Assembly (NCBI RefSeq): GCF_004104375.1
Contig: NZ_QOVM01000005.1
Coordinates: 186,001-250,000 of the forward strand
Length of the DNA: 64,000 nucleotides
Direction of reading: 5' to 3'
From: Leeuwenhoekiella aequorea
GTDB lineage: Bacteria; Bacteroidota; Bacteroidia; Flavobacteriales; Flavobacteriaceae
Of this stretch, positions 7,603-15,924 are shown piece after piece; the first letter of the stretch is position 1, and the number at the start of each line of letters is the position of its first letter. Both the position numbers and the translations under genes were made by a program. The notes under the pieces were generated by a model. It was not told where the DNA came from and did not search any database. It was given only the letters and a program-made list of their open reading frames with translations.

Positions 7603-9873
7603 ATGAATACGATTATGGAGACAATCAACATATTTGAAACCAAAGAAAAGAAGCAAAAACAGGGAATAAAAGAATCATTTCCTGTTACGGGAATGACCTG
7701 CGCATCGTGTGCAGCGAGCGTTGAATCTGTTTTAAAACACACAGAAGGAGTGTTTGATGCCAGCGTCAATTTCGCTAATAGTTCTGTTCTTGTGGAATAC
7801 GACAAAGCGTTGAGTCCTAATCAACTTCAAAATGCACTTCGCGAGGTAGGCTATGATATTATTATAGATACAGAAAATCCTTCGGAAGTACAACAAGAAC
7901 TTCAGCAAAAACATTATCAGGACATAAAAAGCCGTACTATCTGGTCGGCTATACTTACGCTACCCATTTTTGTATTAGGAATGTTTTTTATGCAATGGGA
8001 ACCAGGTAAGTGGATTTCTTTGGTGTTAACTTTTCCAATTCTTTTTTGGTTCGGTCGTAGCTTTTTCATCAATGCTTTCAAGCAAGCCAAACACGGTAAA
8101 GCAAATATGGATACCTTGGTAGCTTTGAGCACAGGAATCGCTTTTATCTTTAGTGTATTCAATACCTTTTTTCCAGAATCTTGGTTGAGTCGTGGTATTG
8201 AACCTCACGTTTATTATGAAGCGGCTACGGTAATTATAACCTTTATTTCCTTGGGGAAACTATTGGAAGAAAAGGCAAAATCCAATACGTCTTCAGCCAT
8301 CAAAAAATTAATGGGTCTTCAGCCTAAAACCCTTAAAATCATTGAGAATGGAGAAGAAAAGGAAATTCCTATTTCATCCGTGCAAGTTGGCCAGACCATT
8401 TTGGTGCGTCCCGGAGAAAAGATTCCTGTGGATGGAGAAGTTTCCAAGGGAAGCTCGTATGTAGATGAAAGTATGATTACGGGAGAACCTGTTCCAGTAG
8501 AAAAATCAACTGATGAAAAAGTATTTGCAGGCACGGTAAATCAAAAAGGGAGCTTTCAATTTACTGCCGAAAAAGTAGGTGGAGAAACCTTACTATCACA
8601 AATCATTAAAATGGTTCAGGAAGCTCAAGGAAGCAAGGCGCCTGTTCAGAAACTGGTCGATAAAATTGCTGGAATATTTGTTCCCGTTGTGTTGGCTATT
8701 TCCATTATTACCTTTATTGTATGGATATCAATTGGAGGCGATAATGGTTTTTCACAAGCCTTATTAACTTCTGTAGCCGTGTTGGTTATCGCTTGTCCTT
8801 GCGCATTGGGATTGGCCACACCTACTGCCATTATGGTGGGTATCGGTAAAGGCGCTGAAAATAATATTTTGATAAAGGATGCCGAAAGTTTAGAGCTTGG
8901 CCATAAAGTGAATGCAGTAATCCTTGATAAAACGGGTACGATTACTGAAGGAAAACCTTTGGTAACCGACATACTTTGGAAGGACAAGCTTGAAAATCAG
9001 AACGATTACAAGGAAATTCTTTTGGCTATCGAAGCACAGTCAGAACATCCCTTGGCAGGGGCTGTAGTCAACCACTTAAAAGATGAAAATGTTGAACAAA
9101 CTGAAATGGCTTCCTTCGAAAGTATCACAGGAAAGGGGGTAAAAGCTCAAACAGAAAATGGTTCAAAATACTATGTTGGAAACCATAAGCTAATGGTTGA
9201 AAAGAATATTCAAATCGACGCTTCCTTAATGCAAACGGCAGAAAGTCTCGAAGAGCAGGCTAAAACGGTCATTTTCTTTGGCAATGAAAAACAAGTGCTG
9301 GCGATACTCGCCATTGCTGACAAGATTAAAGAAACTTCAAAAAAAGCTATAGAAACACTTCAAGACAGAGGCATCGAAGTCTATATGCTTACTGGAGATA
9401 ACAATAAAACCGCATCTGCTGTCGCAAAACAAGTAGGAATAACAAATTACCAAGGAGAAGTGATGCCTTCACAGAAAGCAGCTTTTGTTGAAAAATTGCA
9501 AGCTGATGGAAAGATAGTCGCAATGGTGGGCGATGGTATCAACGATTCGCACGCTTTGGCACAGGCCAATGTAAGTATAGCAATGGGTAAAGGGTCTGAT
9601 ATAGCAATGGACGTCGCGAAAATGACATTGATAACGTCAGATTTGCAATCTATTCCCAAAGCTTTGGAACTATCGAAAAGAACCGTGTTGGGCATACGTC
9701 AGAATCTATTTTGGGCATTCATTTATAATCTTATTGGTATTCCAATTGCAGCAGGCGTTTTGTATCCCGTAAATGGATTTTTATTGGACCCAATGATTGC
9801 GGGAATGGCAATGGCTTTCAGTAGCGTATCTGTAGTTCTAAATAGTTTAAGGCTTAAAGGAGTAAAACTTTAA
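7603..9873 (+). CDS. copA: Copper-exporting P1B-1 ATPase CopA
   Basis: A 756-aa pump with the classical CopA layout: one HMA domain with GMTCASC (about residues 30-36), paired N-terminal helices, an actuator with TGEP, CPCALG in the transport helix, DKTGTITEG at the phosphorylation site, an HP dipeptide (SEHPLAG) in the nucleotide domain, and GDGIND near the hinge. The hinge continues SHALA rather than the usual APALA. It lacks the HMBD pair of the ATPase at 481, so the two pumps are distinct paralogues. Two possible starts (7603 and 7615) both precede the HMA domain. A CopZ-like gene follows 23 bp downstream. Confidence 0.94.
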   Translation: MNTIMETINIFETKEKKQKQGIKESFPVTGMTCASCAASVESVLKHTEGVFDASVNFANSSVLVEYDKALSPNQLQNALREVGYDIIIDTENPSEVQQELQQKHYQDIKSRTIWSAILTLPIFVLGMFFMQWEPGKWISLVLTFPILFWFGRSFFINAFKQAKHGKANMDTLVALSTGIAFIFSVFNTFFPESWLSRGIEPHVYYEAATVIITFISLGKLLEEKAKSNTSSAIKKLMGLQPKTLKIIENGEEKEIPISSVQVGQTILVRPGEKIPVDGEVSKGSSYVDESMITGEPVPVEKSTDEKVFAGTVNQKGSFQFTAEKVGGETLLSQIIKMVQEAQGSKAPVQKLVDKIAGIFVPVVLAISIITFIVWISIGGDNGFSQALLTSVAVLVIACPCALGLATPTAIMVGIGKGAENNILIKDAESLELGHKVNAVILDKTGTITEGKPLVTDILWKDKLENQNDYKEILLAIEAQSEHPLAGAVVNHLKDENVEQTEMASFESITGKGVKAQTENGSKYYVGNHKLMVEKNIQIDASLMQTAESLEEQAKTVIFFGNEKQVLAILAIADKIKETSKKAIETLQDRGIEVYMLTGDNNKTASAVAKQVGITNYQGEVMPSQKAAFVEKLQADGKIVAMVGDGINDSHALAQANVSIAMGKGSDIAMDVAKMTLITSDLQSIPKALELSKRTVLGIRQNLFWAFIYNLIGIPIAAGVLYPVNGFLLDPMIAGMAMAFSSVSVVLNSLRLKGVKL

Positions 9874-9896
9874 TATTAATTATAAATTCAAATACA

Positions 9897-10109
9897 ATGA
9901 AAACTTTAAAATTTAAAACAAATATCAATTGTGGTGGTTGTGTATCAAAAGTGACCCCTTTTTTAAACAAGCAAGAAGGTGTCGAAAGTTGGGAAGTGGA
10001 TACCGCTAATCCTGATAAAATTTTAACCATAGAAAGCGATGGTGCTTCAGAAGAAGATGTAAAGGCTACCTTGCAAAAGGTAGGCTTTAAAGCGGAACCT
10101 GTAGATTAA
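9897..10109 (+). CDS. CopZ-like HMA metallochaperone
   Basis: A 70-aa single-domain HMA protein with the metal-binding loop NINCGGC (Cys14 and Cys17 or nearby) and the beta-alpha-beta pattern ending in KVGFKAEPVD. Family members hand Cu+ to the N-terminal domain of CopA. Its position right after the copA gene supports that partner. The loop is CGGC instead of the commoner MTCxxC, a variant frequent in Bacteroidetes chaperones. Confidence 0.85.
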   Translation: MKTLKFKTNINCGGCVSKVTPFLNKQEGVESWEVDTANPDKILTIESDGASEEDVKATLQKVGFKAEPVD

Positions 10110-10123
10110 TACCTCGCTATAAT

Positions 10124-10909
10124 ATGGTTTATATTTTAATTTTGGTTGTGATTCTTCTGTTTGCTATTCATTTTTATCGAAAAGAGAAACGGCATAGCGT
10201 AAAGCCATTTCCAGAGCATTGGCACAAATTATTAATGGAGAATGTTCTTTATTATAAAAATCTTTCAAAAGGCAGGCAACTTGTTTTTCAACAAAAAATG
10301 ATGCAGTTTTTAAGTGAGGTTTATATAGATGGCGTGCAGTTTGAATTGGAAGAATTAGACAAAATTTTAATTGCAGCAAGTGCGGTAATTCCTGTTTTCG
10401 GCTTTAAAGAATGGCATTACACTAATTTAAGTGGAATCCTCTTATACCCAGATAATTTTAATGAAGATATGCAATTTAGCAGTAAGGATAACTCGCGCAA
10501 TATTGGTGGGATAGTCGGGAACGGACGTTTTGAGAAACAAATGATTTTATCTAAAAAAGCATTGTATCACGGTTTTAGAAACACAACAGATAAAAGCAAT
10601 ACAGGCATACACGAATTTGTACACCTTATTGATAAGCTGGATGATAGAACAGATGGCGTTCCATAGCGATTATTAGAACATCAATATGCAATACCTTGGC
10701 TGAATTTAATTCATAAGGAAATAGAAGCCATAAACGACAACCATTCTGATATCAGAAAATATGGTGGTACAAACCAAGCAGAATTCTTTGCAGTAGCTTC
10801 AGAATATTTCTTCGAGCGCCCAGATTTGCTCAAAAAGAAACATCCAGAACTTTATAAAATGTTAGTTAAATGCTTCAATCAAAAATTAGCAAATCCAATT
10901 AAAAATTAG
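10124..10909 (+). pseudogene. mtfA: mtfA-type M90 zinc peptidase interrupted by an in-frame TAG
   Basis: The frame encodes an N-terminal membrane helix, an MtfA/M90 peptidase body and the zinc motif HEFVH (nt about 10610-10624), then stops at TAG 10664-10666 after GVP. The same frame continues without a gap for 80 further codons (RLLEHQYAIPWLN...) to a TAG at 10907. That segment contains a conserved-looking NQAEFFAVASEYFFE helix that supplies the third zinc ligand (Glu) in this family. One change from GAG or similar to TAG explains the break. The 180-aa product would lack that ligand and is probably inactive. Sequencing error is the main alternative. Confidence 0.82.
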
Positions 10910-10950
10910 TTTCTATTTAGGAGAGATTAAATCTGTAATTGAAAATCGTA

Positions 10951-11006
10951 AAGAGCGGATATTTTGAATATGCTAAACTACTTATAGCAATAAAATATCC
11001 GCTCTT
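10951..11006. terminator. Long bidirectional terminator between mtfA and the integrase
   Basis: Perfect 15-bp arms AAGAGCGGATATTTT (10951-10965) and AAAATATCCGCTCTT (10992-11006), with a further TGCTA/TAGCA inner stem, separate two convergent genes. A/T tracts at the stem base would serve both directions. Confidence 0.7.
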
Positions 11007-11021
11007 CAATTATTTATTTCC

Positions 11022-12236
11022 TCAAAAGTTTATAACACTATCCAATGCATCATCTGCCTCTTTATGGATGAAATTGGCTTGATAGTTCAAGGTGGTTTTC
11101 AAATCACTATGGCGATATAATTTCTGTAGCATCAACGGATGAATGGCATCCCCAGCAATATTTCCAAAACTATGCCGTGCTATGTGCATCGTTATTTTCT
11201 TATTTATTTTAGCCTTTTTAGAGATTGATTTTAGATTGTCATTAAACCTCTTTGTAGCAGTTTTTCTCTTGTTATATAAATCTTTCGCATTTTCAGGGTC
11301 TGCCTTTTTCAATTCAGGGAAAACAAAATCATCATCACTTCTTTTATCATCTTTATATTGGTCTAAAATCTTTAGTACTTTTTCAGGAATTTTTAATGAT
11401 AGAAGTTTTGCGTTTTTATGCATTCTATAATGCAGCCTGTTATCATAAATATCTGACCATTTGGTTCGTAGAACATCAGAAACCCTCATACCAGCAAAAT
11501 TGAAACTAAAAAGCCAAACATTTCTAGTATGTATTTCAGAAGGTTTGAGATTTATCAAATTTTCAATTTGTTGAATCTCTAAAATATTTAGTCCGACTTT
11601 GGTAGTTTCAGGAAATTTGATTTTTATTTTATCGCCACCGAAGGGATATAATTCTCTGCTTACAATTTTGTATTTAATTGCTCTGTTAAATAATAGCCTT
11701 ACAAATACCAAAATGTTCATTATTGAGGTTTCAGACAGGGAGTACTTAACTTTTAAAGTTAACATCAGTTTTTTAAGAAAACGTTCATCAATTTCTTGAA
11801 AAGACAATTGTTTCGAATTGTGATATTTTATAATAAAGCTCAACCACGCTTTATCAGTAGATAAACGATTTAGCTTTTCTGTACTTTCTAAATCGTCAAG
11901 ATGTTCTTGTGCTAATTCAAAGAATGAAGCATTGATACCGGAGGAATATATTTCCTTCTTAATTTGATTGGCAGAAGCATCTTTTTGTTCGGATTGAAGC
12001 GTAATAAGAGCATTGTTTAATTCAGAAAGTTTCAAGGATAACAAATTGTTCAAGGTTTTGAAATTTATGTGTGATTTCTTAACCCGAATATTCTTTTCAT
12101 CCCAATCTTCCAATTCAATGTAGTGACCTATATATTGGTATGTTGAGCGACGATTTTTTGTAATACGTATGGCAAGAGGATACAAGCCTTCTTTATTAGG
12201 CTTTTTGCGAAGAACTATTTTAGCGTTTGATGACAT
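11022..12236 (-). CDS. Tyrosine recombinase (integrase) of the element
   Basis: A 404-aa site-specific recombinase. The ATG at 12236 (MSSNAKIVLRKK) is chosen; a TTG ten codons upstream is less likely. It has an N-terminal arm-binding region, a SAM-like core-binding domain (about 95-190) and a C-terminal catalytic domain. Catalytic residues are visible as the Arg of GMRVSDVLRTKW, then HIARHSFG, then a His in KLYRHSDLKTTLNYQ and the Tyr nucleophile in that last segment. It is read inward from the tRNA-Leu fragment about 240 bp upstream, so it probably drives integration and excision of the copper element. Confidence 0.92.
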   Translation of the reverse strand: MSSNAKIVLRKKPNKEGLYPLAIRITKNRRSTYQYIGHYIELEDWDEKNIRVKKSHINFKTLNNLLSLKLSELNNALITLQSEQKDASANQIKKEIYSSGINASFFELAQEHLDDLESTEKLNRLSTDKAWLSFIIKYHNSKQLSFQEIDERFLKKLMLTLKVKYSLSETSIMNILVFVRLLFNRAIKYKIVSRELYPFGGDKIKIKFPETTKVGLNILEIQQIENLINLKPSEIHTRNVWLFSFNFAGMRVSDVLRTKWSDIYDNRLHYRMHKNAKLLSLKIPEKVLKILDQYKDDKRSDDDFVFPELKKADPENAKDLYNKRKTATKRFNDNLKSISKKAKINKKITMHIARHSFGNIAGDAIHPLMLQKLYRHSDLKTTLNYQANFIHKEADDALDSVINF

Positions 12237-12270
12237 AATTGACCTAGTTTTGCGTACGAAAGCCAAATCA

Positions 12271-12375
12271 GGTACAACATAGGTACAACATTCAATTTTG
12301 AATGTTTAGTTTACCAAGAAGTTTCCCTAAAGATACAAATTTATTAGTTTCTCTGGGTACAACATAGGTACAACA
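12271..12375. repeat. Direct repeats between integrase and attachment site
   Basis: The 20-mer GGTACAACATAGGTACAACA occurs exactly at 12271-12290 and at 12356-12375, 85 bp apart. Each copy is itself two GGTACAACA units. They lie between the integrase start and the tRNA fragment, where tyrosine recombinases have arm-type binding sites, which is the proposed role. Confidence 0.65.
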
Positions 12376-12474
12376 AATGTTGAAATCAATTGATATTAGA
12401 TGATATCAAAGAAAATGACATATTATATAATCAATTGAAAATGAGTGGCTTTGGTGCTGTTTGGGCAAATGTAC

Positions 12475-12530
12475 GCTAGACTTAGGATCTAGTGCCGCAA
12501 GGTGTGAGAGTTCGAGTCTCTCCGCCTGTA
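12475..12530 (+). tRNA. tRNA-Leu(UAG) 3' fragment, element attachment site (not a full gene)
   Basis: The anticodon arm is CTAGA-CTTAGGA-TCTAG (12476-12492, anticodon TAG at 12483-12485), followed by a long variable arm, a T arm GAGAG-TTCGAGT-CTCTC (12506-12522) and a 3' acceptor strand CGCCTGT with discriminator A. The matching 5' acceptor strand and D arm are absent upstream, so this is a truncated copy. It marks the right junction of the element; the functional tRNA is expected at the left junction. Confidence 0.85.
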
Positions 12531-12540
12531 CAAAGTAAAA

Positions 12541-12569
12541 AACCTCTTGTGAAATCAAGAGGTTTTTTT
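12541..12569 (+). terminator. Terminator of the original tRNA-Leu gene
   Basis: AACCTCTTG (12541-12549) pairs with CAAGAGGTT (12556-12564), followed by T5. It is ten bases past the tRNA end, as expected for the ancestral chromosomal tRNA transcript. Confidence 0.8.
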
Positions 12570-12612
12570 ATGCTTACTACTTATATATTCTGATTGGCGC
12601 GTGCTAGCCACA

Positions 12613-12659
12613 GTTTGTAAAACAATTACAAACAAAAATCGACTTGTCAGGTCGGTTTT
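12613..12659 (-). terminator. Hairpins downstream of the minus-strand gene at 12684
   Basis: On the minus strand the gene is followed by a 9-bp stem (12651-12659 with 12635-12643, one G-U) and a T run, then a second stem GTTTGTAA/TTACAAAC (12613-12620, 12626-12633). The first fits an intrinsic terminator. Confidence 0.55.
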
Positions 12660-12683
12660 CTTACTACAGATTATTAGGGATTT

Positions 12684-13301
12684 CTATAGTGTCTTTCTTT
12701 TGTACTGCAGACCGATAAAATAAATGAGTCCCGCTAACACTATAAAGCCTGCAATGTAACCTGAAGGAAAAACAGAAGCTTCTTCAGTTATTTGTTCTAT
12801 AAATTCGTTGTCACTTGTTACTAATGTTAGTTTATGATCTTTTTCAGCATTTAAAGTGAATTTCTTCTTGATAAAATTCTGCTTAAAAAGAAATAATGAA
12901 TTTTGATTTCTGTAAATATCCTTAAAGATGGTATTTGTAAGGTCTACTTGCTCAATAGTATTAGGAAGGCCGTGTACTTCAAATACCACCTTTGTTTCGT
13001 GTCCTAGTTGAACCGTGCCTCCGGTTAATTTTATTGAGATGTTTTTATTCAAAAGCAACTCAAAATTCTTTTTTATATGTTGTAACACCTGAGCTCTAAA
13101 CTCTTCTGGGGTTTGATAAGGAGTTTCAGCATAATGTAACTGAATCTCTTGTTGAAATGCCGTTAATGAGGCGCTTATCTGAAGTATCCAGCTCAAATCA
13201 TCTTTCTCGATTAGAACCGTACTTGAGGTATTTGTTTGATGTGCAAAACCAGATATCGACACGAATATCAAGAATAAACAAAGAATTAATTTTCTCATCA
13301 T
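12684..13301 (-). CDS. Exported protein with C-terminal membrane helix, unknown function
   Basis: A 205-aa protein with a signal peptide (about 1-20, ending GFA), a soluble mixed alpha/beta stretch, and a C-terminal helix (about 178-198) followed by a basic RKTL tail, so it is probably anchored in the inner membrane with a periplasmic domain. There is some resemblance to DUF6702-type Bacteroidetes proteins in size and topology, but this is weak. It starts 9 bp after the stop of the YHYH lipoprotein gene and is very likely in the same operon. Confidence 0.6.
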   Translation of the reverse strand: MMRKLILCLFLIFVSISGFAHQTNTSSTVLIEKDDLSWILQISASLTAFQQEIQLHYAETPYQTPEEFRAQVLQHIKKNFELLLNKNISIKLTGGTVQLGHETKVVFEVHGLPNTIEQVDLTNTIFKDIYRNQNSLFLFKQNFIKKKFTLNAEKDHKLTLVTSDNEFIEQITEEASVFPSGYIAGFIVLAGLIYFIGLQYKRKTL

Positions 13302-13310
13302 TACAGTTTA

Positions 13311-14297
13311 TTAAATTGCATAAGCTCCTTTGAGCCCATTTATAAAGTTATTAGATCCAGCAGCATCTACGTGGTAGTGGTAACCGCGTACCGTGTCACT
13401 ATGACCTCTTAAATCATCGAGGTCTGTTGCTGTATTTCCATCACCATCTTCCAATTCGTAAATTCCTATACCGTCAAGTGCATAACCTATTAAAGCCGCG
13501 TGCCCGTCAGACTGATTCACTTTTGTGCTGAATCCCGTTGCTGCGTGATAATGATACCCTTGATGTGCATTAATATGACCTCCGGCATCATCAAATGGCG
13601 CAAGGGTGTATGCGTCTAAAATATTATCTGTAGGTGCCGGTGCAGAAAATTCTATACCATTCAGTGCGATTCCTCGAGTAGAAGGGGCGCTGTTACCCGG
13701 ACCACCAGGTCCCGTAGAAAATAGTGTCGCAGTATTTTGTAGAACTGGTTTTATAGGAATTAAATAAGATTGTGAGACATCAGTAATGTAAGAAGGCAAG
13801 CACTCTACGCAAAAATTCTCATATTCTTCACCTACATTAGGATTAGCTGCATTTAAACAGTCTTCTTCGGTTTTTGTGACATATACCTCTCCTTGATCGT
13901 TATACATTAACCAATTTGAATCGTTGTAAAGGGTTGCCATATTTTGAATAAAGGCACCATCCACATCATAAACTTCTCCATTTTCAAGCCAGATACCACC
14001 TGCGCTCGCATCATCTGTAATTGATGTAGGGCACCAAGGTCCCATTTGATGATCTGTAGGGGTGCTGCTGGTCACAATCTCGTAGCAATTTGTAGAAGAG
14101 CCATCAGATAAGGTGCAGGGTACAATTGTTATAGTTACTGCATCTGTAACAAAATTAGATAACGCAACATCTTGTGTAGTTTCGGTACTGGCTTGCGTGT
14201 CTGATTTATCGTCGCTAGAGCAAGATGTGCAACAGAAAGTCAATGATAGAATTAATACGGCCGCTAACATTTGAATTCTGAATAATTTAATTTTCAT
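13311..14297 (-). CDS. YHYH-domain lipoprotein
   Basis: A 328-aa predicted lipoprotein: an N-terminal signal with the lipobox near LTFCC (about residues 19-23) and a Ser/Asp-rich tether. The YHYH domain lies in the second half, with HQGYHYHAAT and RGYHYHVDAA, the paired motifs that name the family, plus a GYALDGIGIYE segment between them. The His-rich pairs suggest a metal site, but no activity is established. It is first in a two-gene operon with the membrane-anchored protein at 12684. Confidence 0.82.
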   Translation of the reverse strand: MKIKLFRIQMLAAVLILSLTFCCTSCSSDDKSDTQASTETTQDVALSNFVTDAVTITIVPCTLSDGSSTNCYEIVTSSTPTDHQMGPWCPTSITDDASAGGIWLENGEVYDVDGAFIQNMATLYNDSNWLMYNDQGEVYVTKTEEDCLNAANPNVGEEYENFCVECLPSYITDVSQSYLIPIKPVLQNTATLFSTGPGGPGNSAPSTRGIALNGIEFSAPAPTDNILDAYTLAPFDDAGGHINAHQGYHYHAATGFSTKVNQSDGHAALIGYALDGIGIYELEDGDGNTATDLDDLRGHSDTVRGYHYHVDAAGSNNFINGLKGAYAI

Positions 14298-14353
14298 AGG
14301 TGTAGGTATTTAGAAATTTGAAATATTTGTGTGGTATGATTGGTTATCAAATA

Positions 14354-14387
14354 AAATAAGCTTCATAATTACTTACGAAGCTTATTT
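14354..14387 (-). terminator. Terminator after the EF-hand gene
   Basis: Perfect 11-bp arms AAATAAGCTTC (14354-14364) and GAAGCTTATTT (14377-14387). It is symmetric, but it lies directly downstream of the minus-strand EF-hand gene and upstream of the YHYH gene. Confidence 0.6.
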
Positions 14388-14423
14388 CTAATCAAATCAA
14401 ACTAATCAAACAATTCTTAATAT

Positions 14424-14717
14424 TTATTTGCGATCTCTCTGGCCTTTATCTTTAGGCTTAGGCGCTTTTTTAAATTCTTTTTCAGAAATAAAACCGTCTT
14501 TATCGGTGTCTATTTTATCAAAATCTTCTTTTAATGGTCCTTTTAATTCTGCTTTAGAAAGTTTACCATCTTCGTTTTTATCTAAGTCTTTTAAAAGCTG
14601 AGCGTATGTAGGTGGCTCTTTGCGTTCTCTTTTTTGGTCTTGTGCGTTAGATAATGTTACAGAACCTATGCAGCATAAAATGACTAATACGGCTTTTTTG
14701 ATGTTGTTACTTTTCAT
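14424..14717 (-). CDS. Small exported EF-hand calcium-binding protein
   Basis: A 97-aa protein. The ATG at 14717 begins a clear signal peptide (MKSNNIKKAVLVILCC...SNAQ); a longer upstream frame is not protein-like. Two EF-hand loops follow: DKNEDGKLSKAEL and DTDKDGFISEKEF, both with Asp at positions 1, 3 and 5 or equivalents and an acidic residue at position 12. The ends are rich in Lys, Arg and Pro. It is probably a periplasmic or surface calcium-binding protein. A single-gene transcript is suggested by flanking hairpin and spacing. Confidence 0.82.
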   Translation of the reverse strand: MKSNNIKKAVLVILCCIGSVTLSNAQDQKRERKEPPTYAQLLKDLDKNEDGKLSKAELKGPLKEDFDKIDTDKDGFISEKEFKKAPKPKDKGQRDRK

Positions 14718-14957
14718 ATTATTTTTTTTAAAGTTTCTTATTTGATAGTAAAGATGGACAATATATGTGTATGAAAAACAGGCATTCAACGGGTGGTAGG
14801 AGATTTTAAGTGATTGCAAAAAAACATTCGGTAAGCACTTTTATACAATTTAGTTTTTTACTATAAAATTGAAGTTTGTATGGGGATACTGTTGGTTGAT
14901 AAACGAAATTGTAGATGTGTAATGCTGGTTATTGAGTTGTGGGAGATTGCAAAAAAA

Positions 14958-14990
14958 AGATCAGCAAACGCTAGTTTGCTGGTCTTTTTA
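14958..14990 (-). terminator. Terminator after the dienelactone-hydrolase-like gene
   Basis: A 12-bp stem (14958-14969 with 14974-14985, one G-T) and a four-base loop, flanked by an A8 run that becomes the U tract on the minus strand. Confidence 0.75.
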
Positions 14991-15010
14991 TACTGATGAT
15001 TATGTATTTG

Positions 15011-15895
15011 TTAGCTTAAATGCTCTTTAAAGAAAGCAATCGTTCTGCTCCATGCAAGTTCTGCAGCTTCCTTATCATAGCGTGGAGTCGTTGTATTGTG
15101 AAAACCGTGATTAACATCTGGATAAAAGAATACGCCATATTCCTTATTAAATTCTTTAAGCTTAGCTTCATATTCTGGCCACCCACCATTAATGCGCTCA
15201 TCTAAACCGGCGTAGTGTAGTAATAATGGCGCGTTGATGTTGTCGATTTCTTCAGTAGGTTGCCCTCCGTAAAACGGAACCGCTGCCGCTAGATCAGGAA
15301 CGTTTACCGCCATCATATTTGAAATTGAACCACCAAAACAAAATCCTACCACGCCTACATTTCCATTGCAATCTTCATGATTTTTTAAATATTCATAGGC
15401 AGCAATAAAATCCTGAAGCATCTCACCGCTATCACGCTTACGTTGCATTTCACGACCCGCATCATCATTACCAGGATAACCTCCTAACGGACTCAATGCA
15501 TCGGGTGCAATAGTAATAAAACCATCTAGTGCTGCTCTGCGGGCTGTATCTTCAATATAAGGATTGAGACCGCGATTTTCATGAACGACAACAATACCTC
15601 CAAGTTTTTGAGTTGCATCTTTCGGTTTAGAGAGTAATGCTTTGATAGCTCCTCCGCCTTTAGGCGAATCATAAGTGATAAATTCTGAATCCAGATTAGG
15701 ATCATTTTTATCTATGAGCAAAGTGCTCTCATAATCTGGCATTAGAAAACTTAATAATGCAGGAACTGTAACACTTCCTACTGCAAACATAGAAAGCTTT
15801 TCAACAAATTGTCTACGCTCTAATTTGTTATGTGCATATGCGTCGTATAAATCAAATACTTCTTGTTTAATATCTTCTTTTTTCAGCATTCTCAT
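15011..15895 (-). CDS. Dienelactone hydrolase family protein, probably exported
   Basis: A 294-aa alpha/beta hydrolase. The nucleophile elbow GFCFGG has Cys186, as in carboxymethylenebutenolidase; an HENRG segment (about 105-109) supplies the conserved Glu, and later Asp and His residues (LDERINGG, VNHGFH) complete the triad. The N-terminus has a twin-arginine-like pattern (ERRQF at about 26-30 then a hydrophobic stretch to about 52), suggesting Tat export. The substrate is unknown; many homologues are general carboxylesterases. It stands alone, with a terminator downstream. Confidence 0.82.
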   Translation of the reverse strand: MRMLKKEDIKQEVFDLYDAYAHNKLERRQFVEKLSMFAVGSVTVPALLSFLMPDYESTLLIDKNDPNLDSEFITYDSPKGGGAIKALLSKPKDATQKLGGIVVVHENRGLNPYIEDTARRAALDGFITIAPDALSPLGGYPGNDDAGREMQRKRDSGEMLQDFIAAYEYLKNHEDCNGNVGVVGFCFGGSISNMMAVNVPDLAAAVPFYGGQPTEEIDNINAPLLLHYAGLDERINGGWPEYEAKLKEFNKEYGVFFYPDVNHGFHNTTTPRYDKEAAELAWSRTIAFFKEHLS

Positions 15896-15924
15896 AACAA
15901 ACAGGATTTAGTTAAACATAACTT

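Larger units (their letters stand above)
1..12530. mobile_element. Right end of an integrative element carrying copper-resistance cargo
   Basis: The stretch ends at a tRNA-Leu(UAG) 3' fragment (12475-12530). A tyrosine recombinase starts about 240 bp inside that fragment and is read away from it, the usual layout of an integrative element inserted in a tRNA 3' half. Everything to its left within the window is metal-handling cargo; everything to its right is ordinary chromosomal gene content. The left boundary, expected to carry an intact tRNA-Leu, lies outside the window, so the size and any conjugation genes are unknown. The element class (genomic island or ICE) therefore cannot be decided here. 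Confidence 0.8.

Noticed and set aside
11143-11430. A 95-aa hydrophobic gene opposite the integrase
   Set aside because: Antisense frame of the catalytic domain; the apparent hydrophobicity comes from the complement of Lys- and Asp-rich codons.
12237-12266. Longer integrase start at TTG 12266
   Set aside because: The ATG at 12236 gives the family-like N-terminus MSSNAKIVLRKK; the added ten residues have no support.
12441-12530. A complete tRNA-Leu gene
   Set aside because: The anticodon, variable and T arms are good, but no 5' acceptor strand complementary to CGCCTGT and no D arm occur upstream; it is a 3' fragment.
14718-14819. N-terminal extension of the EF-hand protein to 131 aa
   Set aside because: A normal signal peptide begins at ATG 14717 and the upstream residues are not protein-like.
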